Below, piece after piece: positions 42,330 through 51,309 of a stretch of 64,000 nt of DNA; position 1 is the stretch's first letter, and every line of letters begins with the position of its first letter. Position numbers and translations under genes: made by a program. Source of the DNA: Pseudomonas sp. PDM04 (lineage in GTDB: Bacteria; Pseudomonadota; Gammaproteobacteria; Pseudomonadales; Pseudomonadaceae); contig NZ_JACVAI010000005.1 in the NCBI RefSeq assembly GCF_014851765.1, forward strand, positions 186,001 to 250,000. Direction: 5' to 3'. Under the pieces are notes generated by a model. The model ran no database searches and was not told the DNA's origin. It saw only the letters and a list, made by a program, of their open reading frames with translations.

Positions 42330-43301
42330 ATGCAGACTTTGTACCCGCAGATCAAACCCTACGCCCGGCACGATCTGGCAGTCGATGAAACCCACACCCT
42401 GTATGTCGACGAAAGCGGTTCACCGGAAGGTTTGCCTGTGGTGTTCATCCACGGCGGCCCAGGCTCGGGGTGTGATGCGCAGAGTCGCTGCTTCTTCGAT
42501 CCGAACCTGTACCGCATCGTCACATTCGACCAGCGCGGTTGCGGTCGTTCTACCCCCCACGCCAGCCTGGAAAACAACACCACCTGGGATCTGGTTGCCG
42601 ACCTCGAGCGGATTCGCCTGCACCTGGGGATCGACAAATGGGTGCTGTTCGGCGGCTCGTGGGGTTCGACCCTGGCGCTGGCCTATGCACAAACCCATCC
42701 TGAACGTGTACACGGCCTGATCCTGCGCGGGATTTTTCTCTCCCGTGCGCAGGACATCAAGTGGATGTACCAGGAAGGCGCCAGCCGTCTGTTTCCCGAC
42801 TACTGGCAGGATTACATCGCACCGATCCCGCCGGAGGAGCGCGGCGACCTGCTCGGCGCTTTCCACAAGCGTCTGGTCGGCAACGACCAGATCGCCCAGA
42901 TGCACGCGGCCAAGGCGTGGTCCACCTGGGAGGGGCGGATCGCGACACTGCGCCCGAACCCGCTGGTCGTCGAGCGTTTCTCCGAACCGCAGCGCGCGCT
43001 TTCGATCGCCCGCATCGAGTGCCACTACTTCACCAACAACTCGTTCCTCGAACCGAATCAGTTGATCCGCAACATGGGCAAGATCGCCCATTTGCCCGCC
43101 GTGATCATCCACGGGCGCTACGACGCGATCTGTCCGCTGGACAACGCCTGGGAACTGCATGAGAACTGGCCGAACAGCGAATTGCAGGTCATCCGCGAAG
43201 CCGGGCACGTGGCGTCCGAACCGGGCATCACCGATGCGCTGGTGCGCGCCGCCGACCAGATGGCCCGGCGCTTGCTCGACCTGTCCCCTGACGAAGCATG
43301 A
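42330..43301 (+). CDS. pip: Prolyl aminopeptidase
   Basis: This 323-residue family S33 peptidase removes N-terminal proline from peptides. Signatures are the HGGPGSGCD oxyanion region, DQRGCGRSTPHASLENNTTWDLV and the nucleophile elbow GGSWGSTLAL (Ser about 111). The catalytic Asp lies in GRYDAICPL and His in EAGHVASEPG. The length and motif spacing are normal. It overlaps dtd by four bases (ATGA). Confidence 0.96.
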   Translation: MQTLYPQIKPYARHDLAVDETHTLYVDESGSPEGLPVVFIHGGPGSGCDAQSRCFFDPNLYRIVTFDQRGCGRSTPHASLENNTTWDLVADLERIRLHLGIDKWVLFGGSWGSTLALAYAQTHPERVHGLILRGIFLSRAQDIKWMYQEGASRLFPDYWQDYIAPIPPEERGDLLGAFHKRLVGNDQIAQMHAAKAWSTWEGRIATLRPNPLVVERFSEPQRALSIARIECHYFTNNSFLEPNQLIRNMGKIAHLPAVIIHGRYDAICPLDNAWELHENWPNSELQVIREAGHVASEPGITDALVRAADQMARRLLDLSPDEA

Positions 43302-43735
43302 AGGGCTTGCTGCAGCGCGTGCGCGGCGCGCGAGTCGAAGTGGCGGGGGAGGTCGTCGGTTCGGTTGACCAGGGCCTGTTGGTGCTGGTCGCGGTGGAAC
43401 CCGAGGATACTCGGGCCAGCGCCGACAAACTTCTGCATAAGCTGCTTAACTATCGGGTGTTCAGCGACGGGGAGGGCAAGATGAATCTATCCTTGGCGGA
43501 CGTCGGTGGCGGGTTGTTGCTGGTCTCTCAGTTCACCCTGGCCGCTGACACCAAGAGTGGATTGCGTCCGAGTTTCTCGACGGCCGCCCCTCCGGCGCTG
43601 GGTGAAGAGCTTTTCGACTATTTGCTGGAGAAAGCGAAACAGGTGCATGGCACTGTGGCATCAGGTAGATTCGGCGCCGATATGCAGGTGCACCTGGTCA
43701 ATGATGGCCCGGTAACCTTCCTGTTACAGGCATGA
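43298..43735 (+). CDS. dtd: D-aminoacyl-tRNA deacylase
   Basis: This 145-residue homodimeric editing enzyme hydrolyses D-Tyr and other D-aminoacyl-tRNAs as well as Gly-tRNA-Ala. The active-site motif is SQFTLAADTKSGLRPSF (SQFTL with Ser at about 77) and the Gly-cisPro motif is NDGPVTF near the C-terminus, which excludes L-amino acids. The length is typical. It is cotranscribed with pip. Confidence 0.97.
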   Translation: MKGLLQRVRGARVEVAGEVVGSVDQGLLVLVAVEPEDTRASADKLLHKLLNYRVFSDGEGKMNLSLADVGGGLLLVSQFTLAADTKSGLRPSFSTAAPPALGEELFDYLLEKAKQVHGTVASGRFGADMQVHLVNDGPVTFLLQA

Positions 43736-44011
43736 AAGCGCTTGAAACCTCTTTTTGAAGGCTTTTCGACTGAAAACAGGGCTTTTTCGCGATAAATACT
43801 TTGTTGCACCTGATGCGTTGTAACGCGGCCTGCTAGATAATCGCGCGCTACGCGGATCGGCGTTCGTTGGTCCATTTTGACTTAGGTAGAGACTTGTCCT
43901 GGACCTGTTGGGGAATCATTTAGCCCCATAGGAGTCGGAACAATGCTCGCCAACCTGGCATATAGATAGCTGGCCGTTGGTTTATTGATCTGTTTTCGGC
44001 GAGGGTTGCTC

Positions 44012-45838
44012 GTGATTGTAAGTCCGTTTATTGCACCAAAATTGTCTGCCAAACGGTTGCGTAGCGCTCTGGTAGCGGGTTCGGCCCTGCTTTGCCTGCT
44101 CAGCGCCGGCCAGCTTTGGGCATTCAGTCTGGATGATGTTTCGGCCAAGGCAAAAGAGCTGGCCGGACAGAAATACGAGGCCCCGCGCAGTAACCTGCCG
44201 ACTGAATTTCGCGAGATGAAATTCGCGGATTATCAGAAAATTCGTTTCCGCACCGAAAAAGCCGAATGGGCCGATCAGAAGAACCCGTTCAAGCTGTCGT
44301 TCTATCACCAGGGCATGCATTTCGACACGCCGGTGAAAATCAACGAAATCACGGCCAACACCGTGGAAGAGATCAAGTACGACCCGACCCGGTTTGATTT
44401 CGGCGACCTGCAGTTCGATCCCAAGGCCACCGAAAAGCTCGGCTATGCCGGTTTCCGGGTGCTGTACCCGATCAACAAGGCCGACAAGCAAGACGAAATC
44501 ATGACCATGCTCGGCGCGAGTTACTTCCGCGTCGTCGGCAAGAACCACGTCTACGGTCTGTCCGCGCGTGGCATGGCGATCGATACCGCCTTGCCGTCCG
44601 GTGAGGAATTCCCGCGTTTTCGCGAGTTCTGGATTCAACAGCCCAAGCCGGGCGACAAGCACCTGGTGATTTTCGCCCTGCTGGATTCGCCACGTGCAAC
44701 CGGCGCCTACCGCCTGACCCTGCGTCCGGGCAGCGACACCATTGTCGACGTCAAGGCGCAGATGTACCTGCGTGACAGGGTCGGCAAACTGGGCATCGCC
44801 CCGTTGACCAGCATGTTCCTGTTCGGCGCCAACCAGCCGTCCAAAGTCCTCAACTACCGTCGTGAGCTGCACGATTCCAGCGGTCTGGCGATCCATGCCG
44901 GCAACGGCGAGTGGATCTGGCGTCCGCTGAACAACCCGAAACACCTGGCGGTAAGCAATTTCTCGGTCGAGAACCCGCGTGGCTTCGGCTTGCTGCAGCG
45001 TGGCCGTGACTTCAGCCATTACGAAGACCTCGACGACCGCTACGACAAGCGCCCAAGCGCCTGGATCGAGCCGAAGGGCGACTGGGGCAAGGGCACCGTC
45101 GATCTGGTCGAGATTCCGACCGCCGACGAAACCAACGACAATATCGTGGCTTTCTGGAGCCCGGAAACCCTGCCTGAACCCGGCAAGGCGCTGGAATTCG
45201 GCTACCGCATGCACTGGACCATGGACGAGGCGGCGCTGCACTCCCCGGACAGCGCCTGGGTCAGTCAGACCCTGAAGTCCACCGGTGACGTCAAGCAATC
45301 GAACCTGATTCGTCAGCCGGACGGCAGCGTTGCCTACCTGGTGGATTTCGAAGGCCCGTCTCTGGCGGCACTGCCACCTGATGCCGATGTGCGCAGCCAG
45401 GTCAGCGTCGGCGACAACGCCGATCTGGTCGAGAACAGCGTGCGCTACAACCCTGAAACCAAGGGCTGGCGCCTGACCCTGCGCCTGAAGGTCAAGGACC
45501 CGGGCAAATCCACCGAGATGCGTGCGGCACTGGTACAGAACATCGTGCCGGCCGATCTGGCCAAGACGTCGATTCCGGCGTCCAACTCTTCCGTGGCCAA
45601 GGCCGACAAGGTCGCCGCCAAGCAAGCGGAGAAAGCCGAGAAGGCCGACAAGGACGCGAAGGCTGCCGAGGCCAAACAGGCCGAGGCCAAGCCAGCTACC
45701 GATGCCAAGGACAAGGCGAACAACAATGACGCCACGCAGCCTGCCGCTGCCGACGCGGCCCCAGCCACACCGGAATCGGCGCCGACTGAAGAAGTCCTGA
45801 CCGAGACCTGGAGCTACCAGTTGCCTGCCGATGAGTAA
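44012..45838 (+). CDS. opgG: Glucan biosynthesis protein G (OpgG/MdoG)
   Basis: This 608-residue periplasmic protein is needed for the beta-1,6 branching or release of osmoregulated periplasmic glucans. A signal peptide (LRSALVAGSALLCLLSAGQLWA) precedes the MdoG beta-sandwich domains, with PFKLSFYHQGMHFDTPVKI, NKADKQDEIMTMLGASYFR and SPETLPEPGKALEFGYRMHW. After about residue 525 an Ala/Lys/Glu-rich low-complexity tail of some 80 residues follows, unlike the shorter E. coli protein. GTG at 44012 was chosen by comparison with pseudomonad OpgG. It overlaps opgH by eight bases. The 276-base leader (43736-44011) shows no clear regulator site. Confidence 0.94.
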   Translation: MIVSPFIAPKLSAKRLRSALVAGSALLCLLSAGQLWAFSLDDVSAKAKELAGQKYEAPRSNLPTEFREMKFADYQKIRFRTEKAEWADQKNPFKLSFYHQGMHFDTPVKINEITANTVEEIKYDPTRFDFGDLQFDPKATEKLGYAGFRVLYPINKADKQDEIMTMLGASYFRVVGKNHVYGLSARGMAIDTALPSGEEFPRFREFWIQQPKPGDKHLVIFALLDSPRATGAYRLTLRPGSDTIVDVKAQMYLRDRVGKLGIAPLTSMFLFGANQPSKVLNYRRELHDSSGLAIHAGNGEWIWRPLNNPKHLAVSNFSVENPRGFGLLQRGRDFSHYEDLDDRYDKRPSAWIEPKGDWGKGTVDLVEIPTADETNDNIVAFWSPETLPEPGKALEFGYRMHWTMDEAALHSPDSAWVSQTLKSTGDVKQSNLIRQPDGSVAYLVDFEGPSLAALPPDADVRSQVSVGDNADLVENSVRYNPETKGWRLTLRLKVKDPGKSTEMRAALVQNIVPADLAKTSIPASNSSVAKADKVAAKQAEKAEKADKDAKAAEAKQAEAKPATDAKDKANNNDATQPAAADAAPATPESAPTEEVLTETWSYQLPADE

Positions 45839-48401
45839 TTCCCAAGTACAGCCAGAGTCGCTCTCGGAGTATCTGGCCCATTTGCCGATGACCGACCAGC
45901 AGCGCGCGGAACTCGCGGGCTGCCAGTCCTTCAGCGAACTGCATGAACGTCTTTCGTCCTCCACGTTCGATGCACCGACCGACGCCGCCCAGGCTTCGGT
46001 CGGCAAGCGCCTGATCCTGAGCACTGCCGAAGAACTGCAAGACGCCGAAATGCTGACCCTGGACGCCAGTGGCCGGGTTTGCCTGAAGGCGACCCCGCCG
46101 ATTCGCCGGACCAAGGTCGTGCCGGAGCCGTGGCGCACCAACATCCTGGTGCGTGGCTGGCGTCGCCTGACCGGTCGCACCAACCCGCCCAAGCCGCCGA
46201 AAGACGAAAACGTCCTGCCGGCCGCGCGCTGGCGCACGGTCGGTTCGATCCGTCGCTACATCCTGCTGGTGCTGATGCTGGGCCAGACCATCGTGGCCGG
46301 CTGGTACATGAAAGGCATCATGCCGTACCAGGGCTGGTCGTTCGTCGACCTCAACGAAGTCCTGCACCAACCGTTGATGCAAACGGCCACGCAAGTGCTG
46401 CCGTATGCGTTGCAAACCAGCATCCTGATCATGTTCGGGATTCTGTTCTGCTGGGTGTCGGCCGGTTTCTGGACTGCGTTGATGGGCTTCCTGGAGTTGC
46501 TGACCGGGCACGATAAATACCGTATCTCCGGTAAAAGTGCAGGTAACGAGCCGATTCCGAAAGACGCGCGCACCGCACTGGTCATGCCGATATGCAACGA
46601 GGACGTGCCGCGGGTGTTCGCCGGTCTGCGGGCGACATTCGAGTCGGTCGCGGCCACCGGCGACCTGGATCGCTTCGACTTCTTCGTCCTCAGCGACAGC
46701 AACGACGCCGACATCTGCGTCGCCGAGCAGCAGGCCTGGCTGGACGTCTGCCGCGAAGCCAAGGGCTTCGGCAAGATCTTCTATCGCCGCCGCCGCCGTC
46801 GCGTGAAGCGCAAGAGCGGCAACCTCGACGACTTCTGCCGTCGTTGGGGCGGCGACTACAAGTACATGGTCGTGCTCGACGCCGACTCGGTCATGAGCGG
46901 CGAGTGCCTGACCAGTCTGGTGCGCCTGATGGAAGCCACGCCGGATGCCGGGATCATCCAGACCGCGCCGCGTGCTTCGGGCATGGACACCCTGTACGCG
47001 CGCATGCAGCAGTTCGCCACCCGTGTGTACGGTCCGCTGTTCACCGCCGGCCTGCACTTCTGGCAGTTGGGTGAGTCGCACTATTGGGGCCACAACGCGA
47101 TCATCCGCATGAAGCCGTTCATCGAGCACTGCGCCCTGGCGCCGCTGCCGGGCAAAGGCGCCTTCGCCGGTGCGATCCTGTCACACGACTTCGTCGAAGC
47201 GGCGCTGATGCGCCGTGCCGGCTGGGGCGTATGGATTGCCTACGACTTGCCGGGCAGCTACGAAGAGCTGCCGCCGAACCTGCTGGATGAACTCAAGCGT
47301 GACCGTCGCTGGTGCCACGGTAACCTGATGAACTTCCGCCTGTTCCTGGTCAAGGGCATGCACCCGGTTCACCGTGCGGTGTTCCTGACGGGCGTGATGT
47401 CCTACCTGTCGGCGCCGTTGTGGTTCTTCTTCCTGGTGCTGTCGACGGCGCTGCTGGCGGTCAATACGTTGATGGAGCCGCAGTACTTCCTGGAACCGCG
47501 CCAACTGTATCCGCTGTGGCCGCAATGGCACCCGGACAAGGCGATCGCGCTGTTCTCGACCACCATCGTGCTGCTGTTCCTGCCGAAGTTGTTGAGCATC
47601 ATCCTGATCTGGGCCAAGGGCGCGAAAGAGTTCGGCGGCAAGTTCAAGGTGACCCTGTCGATGCTGCTGGAGATGCTGTTCTCCATGCTGCTGGCGCCGG
47701 TGCGGATGATTTTCCACACCCGCTTCGTCCTCGCCGCGTTCCTCGGCTGGGCCGCGACCTGGAACTCGCCGCAACGTGACGACGACTCCACACCATGGAG
47801 CGAAGCGGTCAAGCGCCACGGTCCGCAAACCGTGCTGGGCTTCCTGTGGGCCTTGCTGGTGATCTGGCTGAACCCGAGCTTCCTATGGTGGCTGGTGCCG
47901 ATTGTCGGTTCGCTGATGCTGTCGATCCCGGTGTCGGTGATCTCCAGCCGTGTGGGCCTGGGTTTGAAGTCCCGTGACGAAAGCCTGTTCCTGATCCCTG
48001 AGGAATACAATCCGCCACAGGCGTTGCTGGCCACTGACCAGTACACCCATGAAAACCGTTACCACGCGCTGAAAGACGGCTTCATTCGCTCGGTGGTCGA
48101 TCCACAGCAGAACGCCCTGGCGTGCTCGTTGGCGACTTCGCGTCACCGCGAAGCCGAGCCGATCGAGTGGCTGCGCATCGAACGGGTCCGCCACGCATTG
48201 AAAGTCGGGCCCGAGGGCCTGACCAACAATGAGCGTGTGCAACTGCTCAGTGACCCGGTGGCACTGGCCCGCTTGCACGAGCAGGTCTGGACCGAAGCTC
48301 ACCCGGCATGGCTGCAGGCCTGGCGCCAATCGGTGAAAGCCGATCCCCACGCGCCGCTCCTGCCGCTCAAGCCGTTGAGTGCGCAGCCGCAGTTGGCCTG
48401 A
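45831..48401 (+). CDS. opgH: Glucans biosynthesis glucosyltransferase H (OpgH/MdoH)
   Basis: This 856-residue inner-membrane GT2 enzyme makes the linear beta-1,2-glucan backbone from UDP-glucose. The cytosolic catalytic domain (about 240-520) has ALVMPICNED, the metal motif VLDADSVMSG, SHDFVEAALMRRAGW and the R-x-x-R-W acceptor motif in ELKRDRRWCHGNL. About eight helices flank it on both sides. Glucan synthesis is osmotically controlled and acyl carrier protein dependent in the family. It forms the opgGH operon. A 13-base perfect hairpin follows the stop. Confidence 0.97.
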   Translation: MSNSQVQPESLSEYLAHLPMTDQQRAELAGCQSFSELHERLSSSTFDAPTDAAQASVGKRLILSTAEELQDAEMLTLDASGRVCLKATPPIRRTKVVPEPWRTNILVRGWRRLTGRTNPPKPPKDENVLPAARWRTVGSIRRYILLVLMLGQTIVAGWYMKGIMPYQGWSFVDLNEVLHQPLMQTATQVLPYALQTSILIMFGILFCWVSAGFWTALMGFLELLTGHDKYRISGKSAGNEPIPKDARTALVMPICNEDVPRVFAGLRATFESVAATGDLDRFDFFVLSDSNDADICVAEQQAWLDVCREAKGFGKIFYRRRRRRVKRKSGNLDDFCRRWGGDYKYMVVLDADSVMSGECLTSLVRLMEATPDAGIIQTAPRASGMDTLYARMQQFATRVYGPLFTAGLHFWQLGESHYWGHNAIIRMKPFIEHCALAPLPGKGAFAGAILSHDFVEAALMRRAGWGVWIAYDLPGSYEELPPNLLDELKRDRRWCHGNLMNFRLFLVKGMHPVHRAVFLTGVMSYLSAPLWFFFLVLSTALLAVNTLMEPQYFLEPRQLYPLWPQWHPDKAIALFSTTIVLLFLPKLLSIILIWAKGAKEFGGKFKVTLSMLLEMLFSMLLAPVRMIFHTRFVLAAFLGWAATWNSPQRDDDSTPWSEAVKRHGPQTVLGFLWALLVIWLNPSFLWWLVPIVGSLMLSIPVSVISSRVGLGLKSRDESLFLIPEEYNPPQALLATDQYTHENRYHALKDGFIRSVVDPQQNALACSLATSRHREAEPIEWLRIERVRHALKVGPEGLTNNERVQLLSDPVALARLHEQVWTEAHPAWLQAWRQSVKADPHAPLLPLKPLSAQPQLA

Positions 48402-48410
48402 TGCCTCCCC

Positions 48411-48440
48411 CTGCAGGAGCGAGCGATCTCGCTCCTGCAG
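48411..48440. repeat. Perfect hairpin after opgH
   Basis: CTGCAGGAGCGAG and CTCGCTCCTGCAG form a 13-base stem around CGAT. It is the same GCAGGAGCGA variant seen at 27869-27894, so it is probably a REP relative. It lacks a T-run but may protect or end the opgGH message. Confidence 0.7.
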
Positions 48441-48593
48441 CAATAAATCCCGCCTGAACCCTTGTGCAAACGAGCGAGTGCGTTAGCATCCGTCCCCGAA
48501 TTGGTGCGCCCGGGCAATTTTTGTCCGTATCGCAGGGTTTTCCCGTTGGAAAGCCGGCGATTGCGCGCCTCATAACGCAATGGGTTTGGGGAA

Positions 48594-49397
48594 ATGATGA
48601 TGAAGAAGTACCTCTCGATGCTGTTGGTCGGCGTCACGGCATGGGTTGCAGTCGGCTCGGCACAGGCCGGCGCCATCGATGACGCGGTCAAGCGTGGCAC
48701 GCTCAAAGTCGGCATGGACCCGACCTACATGCCGTTCGAAATGACCAACAAGCGCGGCGAGATCATCGGTTTCGAAGTCGATATCCTCAAGGCCATGACC
48801 AAGGCCATGGGCGTCAAGCTCGAGCTGGTGTCCACCGGCTACGACGGCATCATCCCGGCCTTGCTCACCGACAAGTTCGACATGATCGGCAGCGGCATGA
48901 CCCTGACCCAGGAACGCAACCTGCGCCTGAACTTCAGCGAACCGTTCATCGTGGTAGGCCAGACCCTGCTGATCCGCAAGGAGCTGGAAGGCACCATCAA
49001 GTCCTACAAAGACCTGAACACCGCCGATTACCGCATCACCTCCAAACTCGGCACCACCGGCGAGATGGTCGCCAAAAAGCTGATTTCCAAAGCCAAGTAC
49101 CACGGCTACGACAACGAGCAGGAAGCGGTGCTCGACGTGGTCAACGGCAAGGCCGATGCCTTTATCTATGACGCGCCGTACAACGTCGTGGCGCTGGCCA
49201 AGGTCGGCAACGGCAAGCTGGTGTTCCTCGACAAGCCGTTCACCTATGAGCCGCTGGCGTTCGGTCTGAAGAAGGGGGACTACGACAGCATCAACTTCAT
49301 CAACAACTTCCTGCACCAGATCCACAACGACGGCACCTACGACCGCATCCATGACAAGTGGTTTAAAGACACCGCCTGGCTGAAGGACATGGAGTAA
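48594..49397 (+). CDS. Polar amino-acid ABC transporter, substrate-binding protein
   Basis: This 267-residue SBP_bac_3 family protein has a signal peptide (YLSMLLVGVTAWVAVGSAQA). The mature N-terminus has TLKVGMDPTYMPFEMTNKRGEIIGFEVDI and the ligand-contact segment GSGMTLTQERNLRLNFSEPF follows. Polar or acidic amino acids are usual ligands; the exact one cannot be read from the sequence. Three ATG codons in a row (48594, 48597, 48600) leave the start uncertain by two residues. It is the first gene of a three-gene importer, with a REPIN before the permease. Confidence 0.92.
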   Translation: MMMKKYLSMLLVGVTAWVAVGSAQAGAIDDAVKRGTLKVGMDPTYMPFEMTNKRGEIIGFEVDILKAMTKAMGVKLELVSTGYDGIIPALLTDKFDMIGSGMTLTQERNLRLNFSEPFIVVGQTLLIRKELEGTIKSYKDLNTADYRITSKLGTTGEMVAKKLISKAKYHGYDNEQEAVLDVVNGKADAFIYDAPYNVVALAKVGNGKLVFLDKPFTYEPLAFGLKKGDYDSINFINNFLHQIHNDGTYDRIHDKWFKDTAWLKDME

Positions 49398-49425
49398 GAC
49401 CGGTCAGACAGACCGCGTCGCTTCA

Positions 49426-49490
49426 TTCGCGAGCAGGCTCGCTCCCATATTCAGGCCACGTATTTCTGTGGGAGCGAGCCTGCTCGCGAA
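49426..49490. repeat. REPIN inside the amino-acid ABC operon
   Basis: An inverted REP (49426-49447) and a forward REP (49468-49490) lie between the binding-protein gene and the permease gene. This is a position where REPs in other bacteria raise the level of the binding-protein mRNA relative to the downstream genes. Confidence 0.9.
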
Positions 49491-49527
49491 GACGGCCTTG
49501 TAAGCAATGCAAATTTCGGAACTGGCA

Positions 49528-50487
49528 ATGAAACAGAAAAAAGCCCAATGGCCCTGGCACCTGCTGACCGGGCTGGTGCTCATCGGCCTCGCCGCCGCGA
49601 TGTATTACGCCACCTCGCTGATGTCCTACGAATGGCGCTGGAACCGCGTGCCGCAGTACTTTGCCTACCACGCCGAAGAGTCGCAGCGTGCCGCCGACAT
49701 CTCCACCGTCAGCGAACTGGTGCGCAGCGGCGACAAGGCTGAAGTGACCCTGCGCAACGACGCCGGTGACGAACAGCGCGTCACCGTCGACGACAACAGC
49801 CTGCAAGTCGCCCAGGGCGACGACGTGGCTGAAGGCGATGTGATCGGCGTGACCCGCCATTGGGCGGCCGGACCGCTGTTGTGGGGGCTTTGGACCACCT
49901 TGTGGCTGTCGGTGGTGTCAGGTGTGCTGGGTTTGTTGATCGGCCTGGCCACCGGCCTGTGTCGCCTGTCGAACAACCCGACCCTGCGCGACCTGTCGAC
50001 GATCTACATCGAACTGGTACGCGGTACGCCGCTGCTGGTGCAGATTTTCATTTTCTATTTCTTCATCGGCACTGTGATGAACCTGTCCCGGGAATTCGCC
50101 GGTATCGCCGCGCTGTCGTTATTCACCGGAGCGTATGTCGCGGAGATCATCCGCTCCGGCGTGCAGTCGATTGCCCGGGGCCAGAACGAGGCCGCACGCT
50201 CTCTGGGTTTGAGCGCGGGCCAGTCGATGCGCCACGTGGTGCTGCCGCAGGCGTTCAAGCGCGTGCTGCCGCCGCTGGCCGGGCAATTCATCAGCCTGGT
50301 CAAGGACACGTCCCTGGTGTCGGTGATCGCCATTACCGAACTGCTGAAAAGCGGCCGCGAAGTCATCACCACCTCGTTTTCGCCGTTTGAAATCCTGTTC
50401 TGTGTGGCCGGCCTGTATTTGTTGATCAACCTGCCGCTGTCGAAAATCGCCGGCCGGCTTGAGCGGAGGCTCGCGCAAAGTGATTGA
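49528..50487 (+). CDS. Polar amino-acid ABC transporter, permease
   Basis: This 319-residue HisM/GlnP-type permease has one helix near the N-terminus (PWHLLTGLVLIGLAAAMYYATSL). An unusual extra-membrane segment of about 85 residues follows (roughly 30-115), then five helices. The EAA loop is SGVQSIARGQNEAARSLGLSAGQSMRHVVLPQAFKRVLPP. Typical members have 220-250 residues, so the inserted periplasmic domain is an extension. ATG 49528 was preferred; ATG 49507 would add seven residues. Its 3' end overlaps the ATPase start. Confidence 0.9.
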   Translation: MKQKKAQWPWHLLTGLVLIGLAAAMYYATSLMSYEWRWNRVPQYFAYHAEESQRAADISTVSELVRSGDKAEVTLRNDAGDEQRVTVDDNSLQVAQGDDVAEGDVIGVTRHWAAGPLLWGLWTTLWLSVVSGVLGLLIGLATGLCRLSNNPTLRDLSTIYIELVRGTPLLVQIFIFYFFIGTVMNLSREFAGIAALSLFTGAYVAEIIRSGVQSIARGQNEAARSLGLSAGQSMRHVVLPQAFKRVLPPLAGQFISLVKDTSLVSVIAITELLKSGREVITTSFSPFEILFCVAGLYLLINLPLSKIAGRLERRLAQSD

Positions 50488-51214
50488 AGTCCGCGATCTG
50501 GTAAAAGTCTTCGATACCCGCGGCCAGGTGGTTCGCGCGGTCGATAACGTCTCGACCCGAGTGGCGAAGGGCGAGGTGCTCGTCGTCATCGGCCCGTCCG
50601 GGTCCGGCAAGTCGACCTTCCTGCGCTGCCTCAATGGCCTGGAGGCATTCGACTCGGGTTCGGTGAGCATCGACGGCCTGCAACTGGCCGATCCGAAAAC
50701 CGACGTCAATGCCTACCGCCGCGAAGTCGGCATGGTGTTCCAGCACTTCAACCTGTTCCCGCACATGACCGTGCTGGAGAACCTGTGCCTGGCCCAGAAG
50801 GTCGTGCGCAAGCGTGGCAAGAAAGAGCGTGAAGCCAAGGCGATGGCATTGCTGGAAAAGGTCGGCATCGCACAGAAGGCCAACGAGTTTCCGTCACGCC
50901 TGTCCGGTGGCCAGCAGCAGCGCGTGGCGATTGCCCGGGCGCTGGCGATGGAGCCCAAGGTCATGTTGTTCGACGAACCGACCTCGGCGCTGGACCCGGA
51001 AATGGTCGGCGAAGTACTCGACGTGATGAAGAACCTGGCCGTGGAAGGCATGACCATGGTCTGCGTGACCCACGAGATGGGGTTTGCGCGGGAAGTGGCG
51101 GATCGGGTGCTGTTCTTCGATCACGGCAAACTGCTGGAAGACGCCTCCCCGGCCGAGTTCTTCGATGCACCCAAGGACCCGCGCGCGCAGGCCTTCCTGC
51201 GCCAGGTTTTGTAG
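50480..51214 (+). CDS. Polar amino-acid ABC transporter, ATPase
   Basis: This 244-residue ATPase of the GlnQ/HisP type has Walker A IGPSGSGKST with Lys44, the Q-loop VFQHFNLFPHMTVLEN, the signature LSGGQQQRVAIARALAMEP, Walker B VMLFDEPTSALDPEM and the H-loop VTHEMGFAREV. GTG at 50480 was chosen: it has a GGAGG site about ten bases upstream and leads into IEVRDLVKVF. A TTG at 50459 is an alternative. It overlaps the permease gene by eight bases. Confidence 0.94.
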   Translation: MIEVRDLVKVFDTRGQVVRAVDNVSTRVAKGEVLVVIGPSGSGKSTFLRCLNGLEAFDSGSVSIDGLQLADPKTDVNAYRREVGMVFQHFNLFPHMTVLENLCLAQKVVRKRGKKEREAKAMALLEKVGIAQKANEFPSRLSGGQQQRVAIARALAMEPKVMLFDEPTSALDPEMVGEVLDVMKNLAVEGMTMVCVTHEMGFAREVADRVLFFDHGKLLEDASPAEFFDAPKDPRAQAFLRQVL

Positions 51215-51236
51215 GTTCACGGCCTGTTCAGTCTTA

Positions 51237-51300
51237 TTCGCGAGCAGGCTCGCTCCCACGGGTGACCACGTCAACCTGTGGGAGCGAGCCTGCTCGCGAA
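51237..51300. repeat. REPIN between the ABC operon and the HBM chemoreceptor
   Basis: An inverted REP (51237-51259) and a forward REP (51278-51300) are near-perfect copies between convergent genes. Confidence 0.92.
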
Positions 51301-51309
51301 AGCTTTGCC

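Noticed and set aside
48500..48530. Possible sigma-54 promoter before the amino-acid binding protein
   Set aside because: TTGGTGCGCCCGGGC has GG and GC only nine bases apart, outside the strict spacing, and the -12 element is poor.
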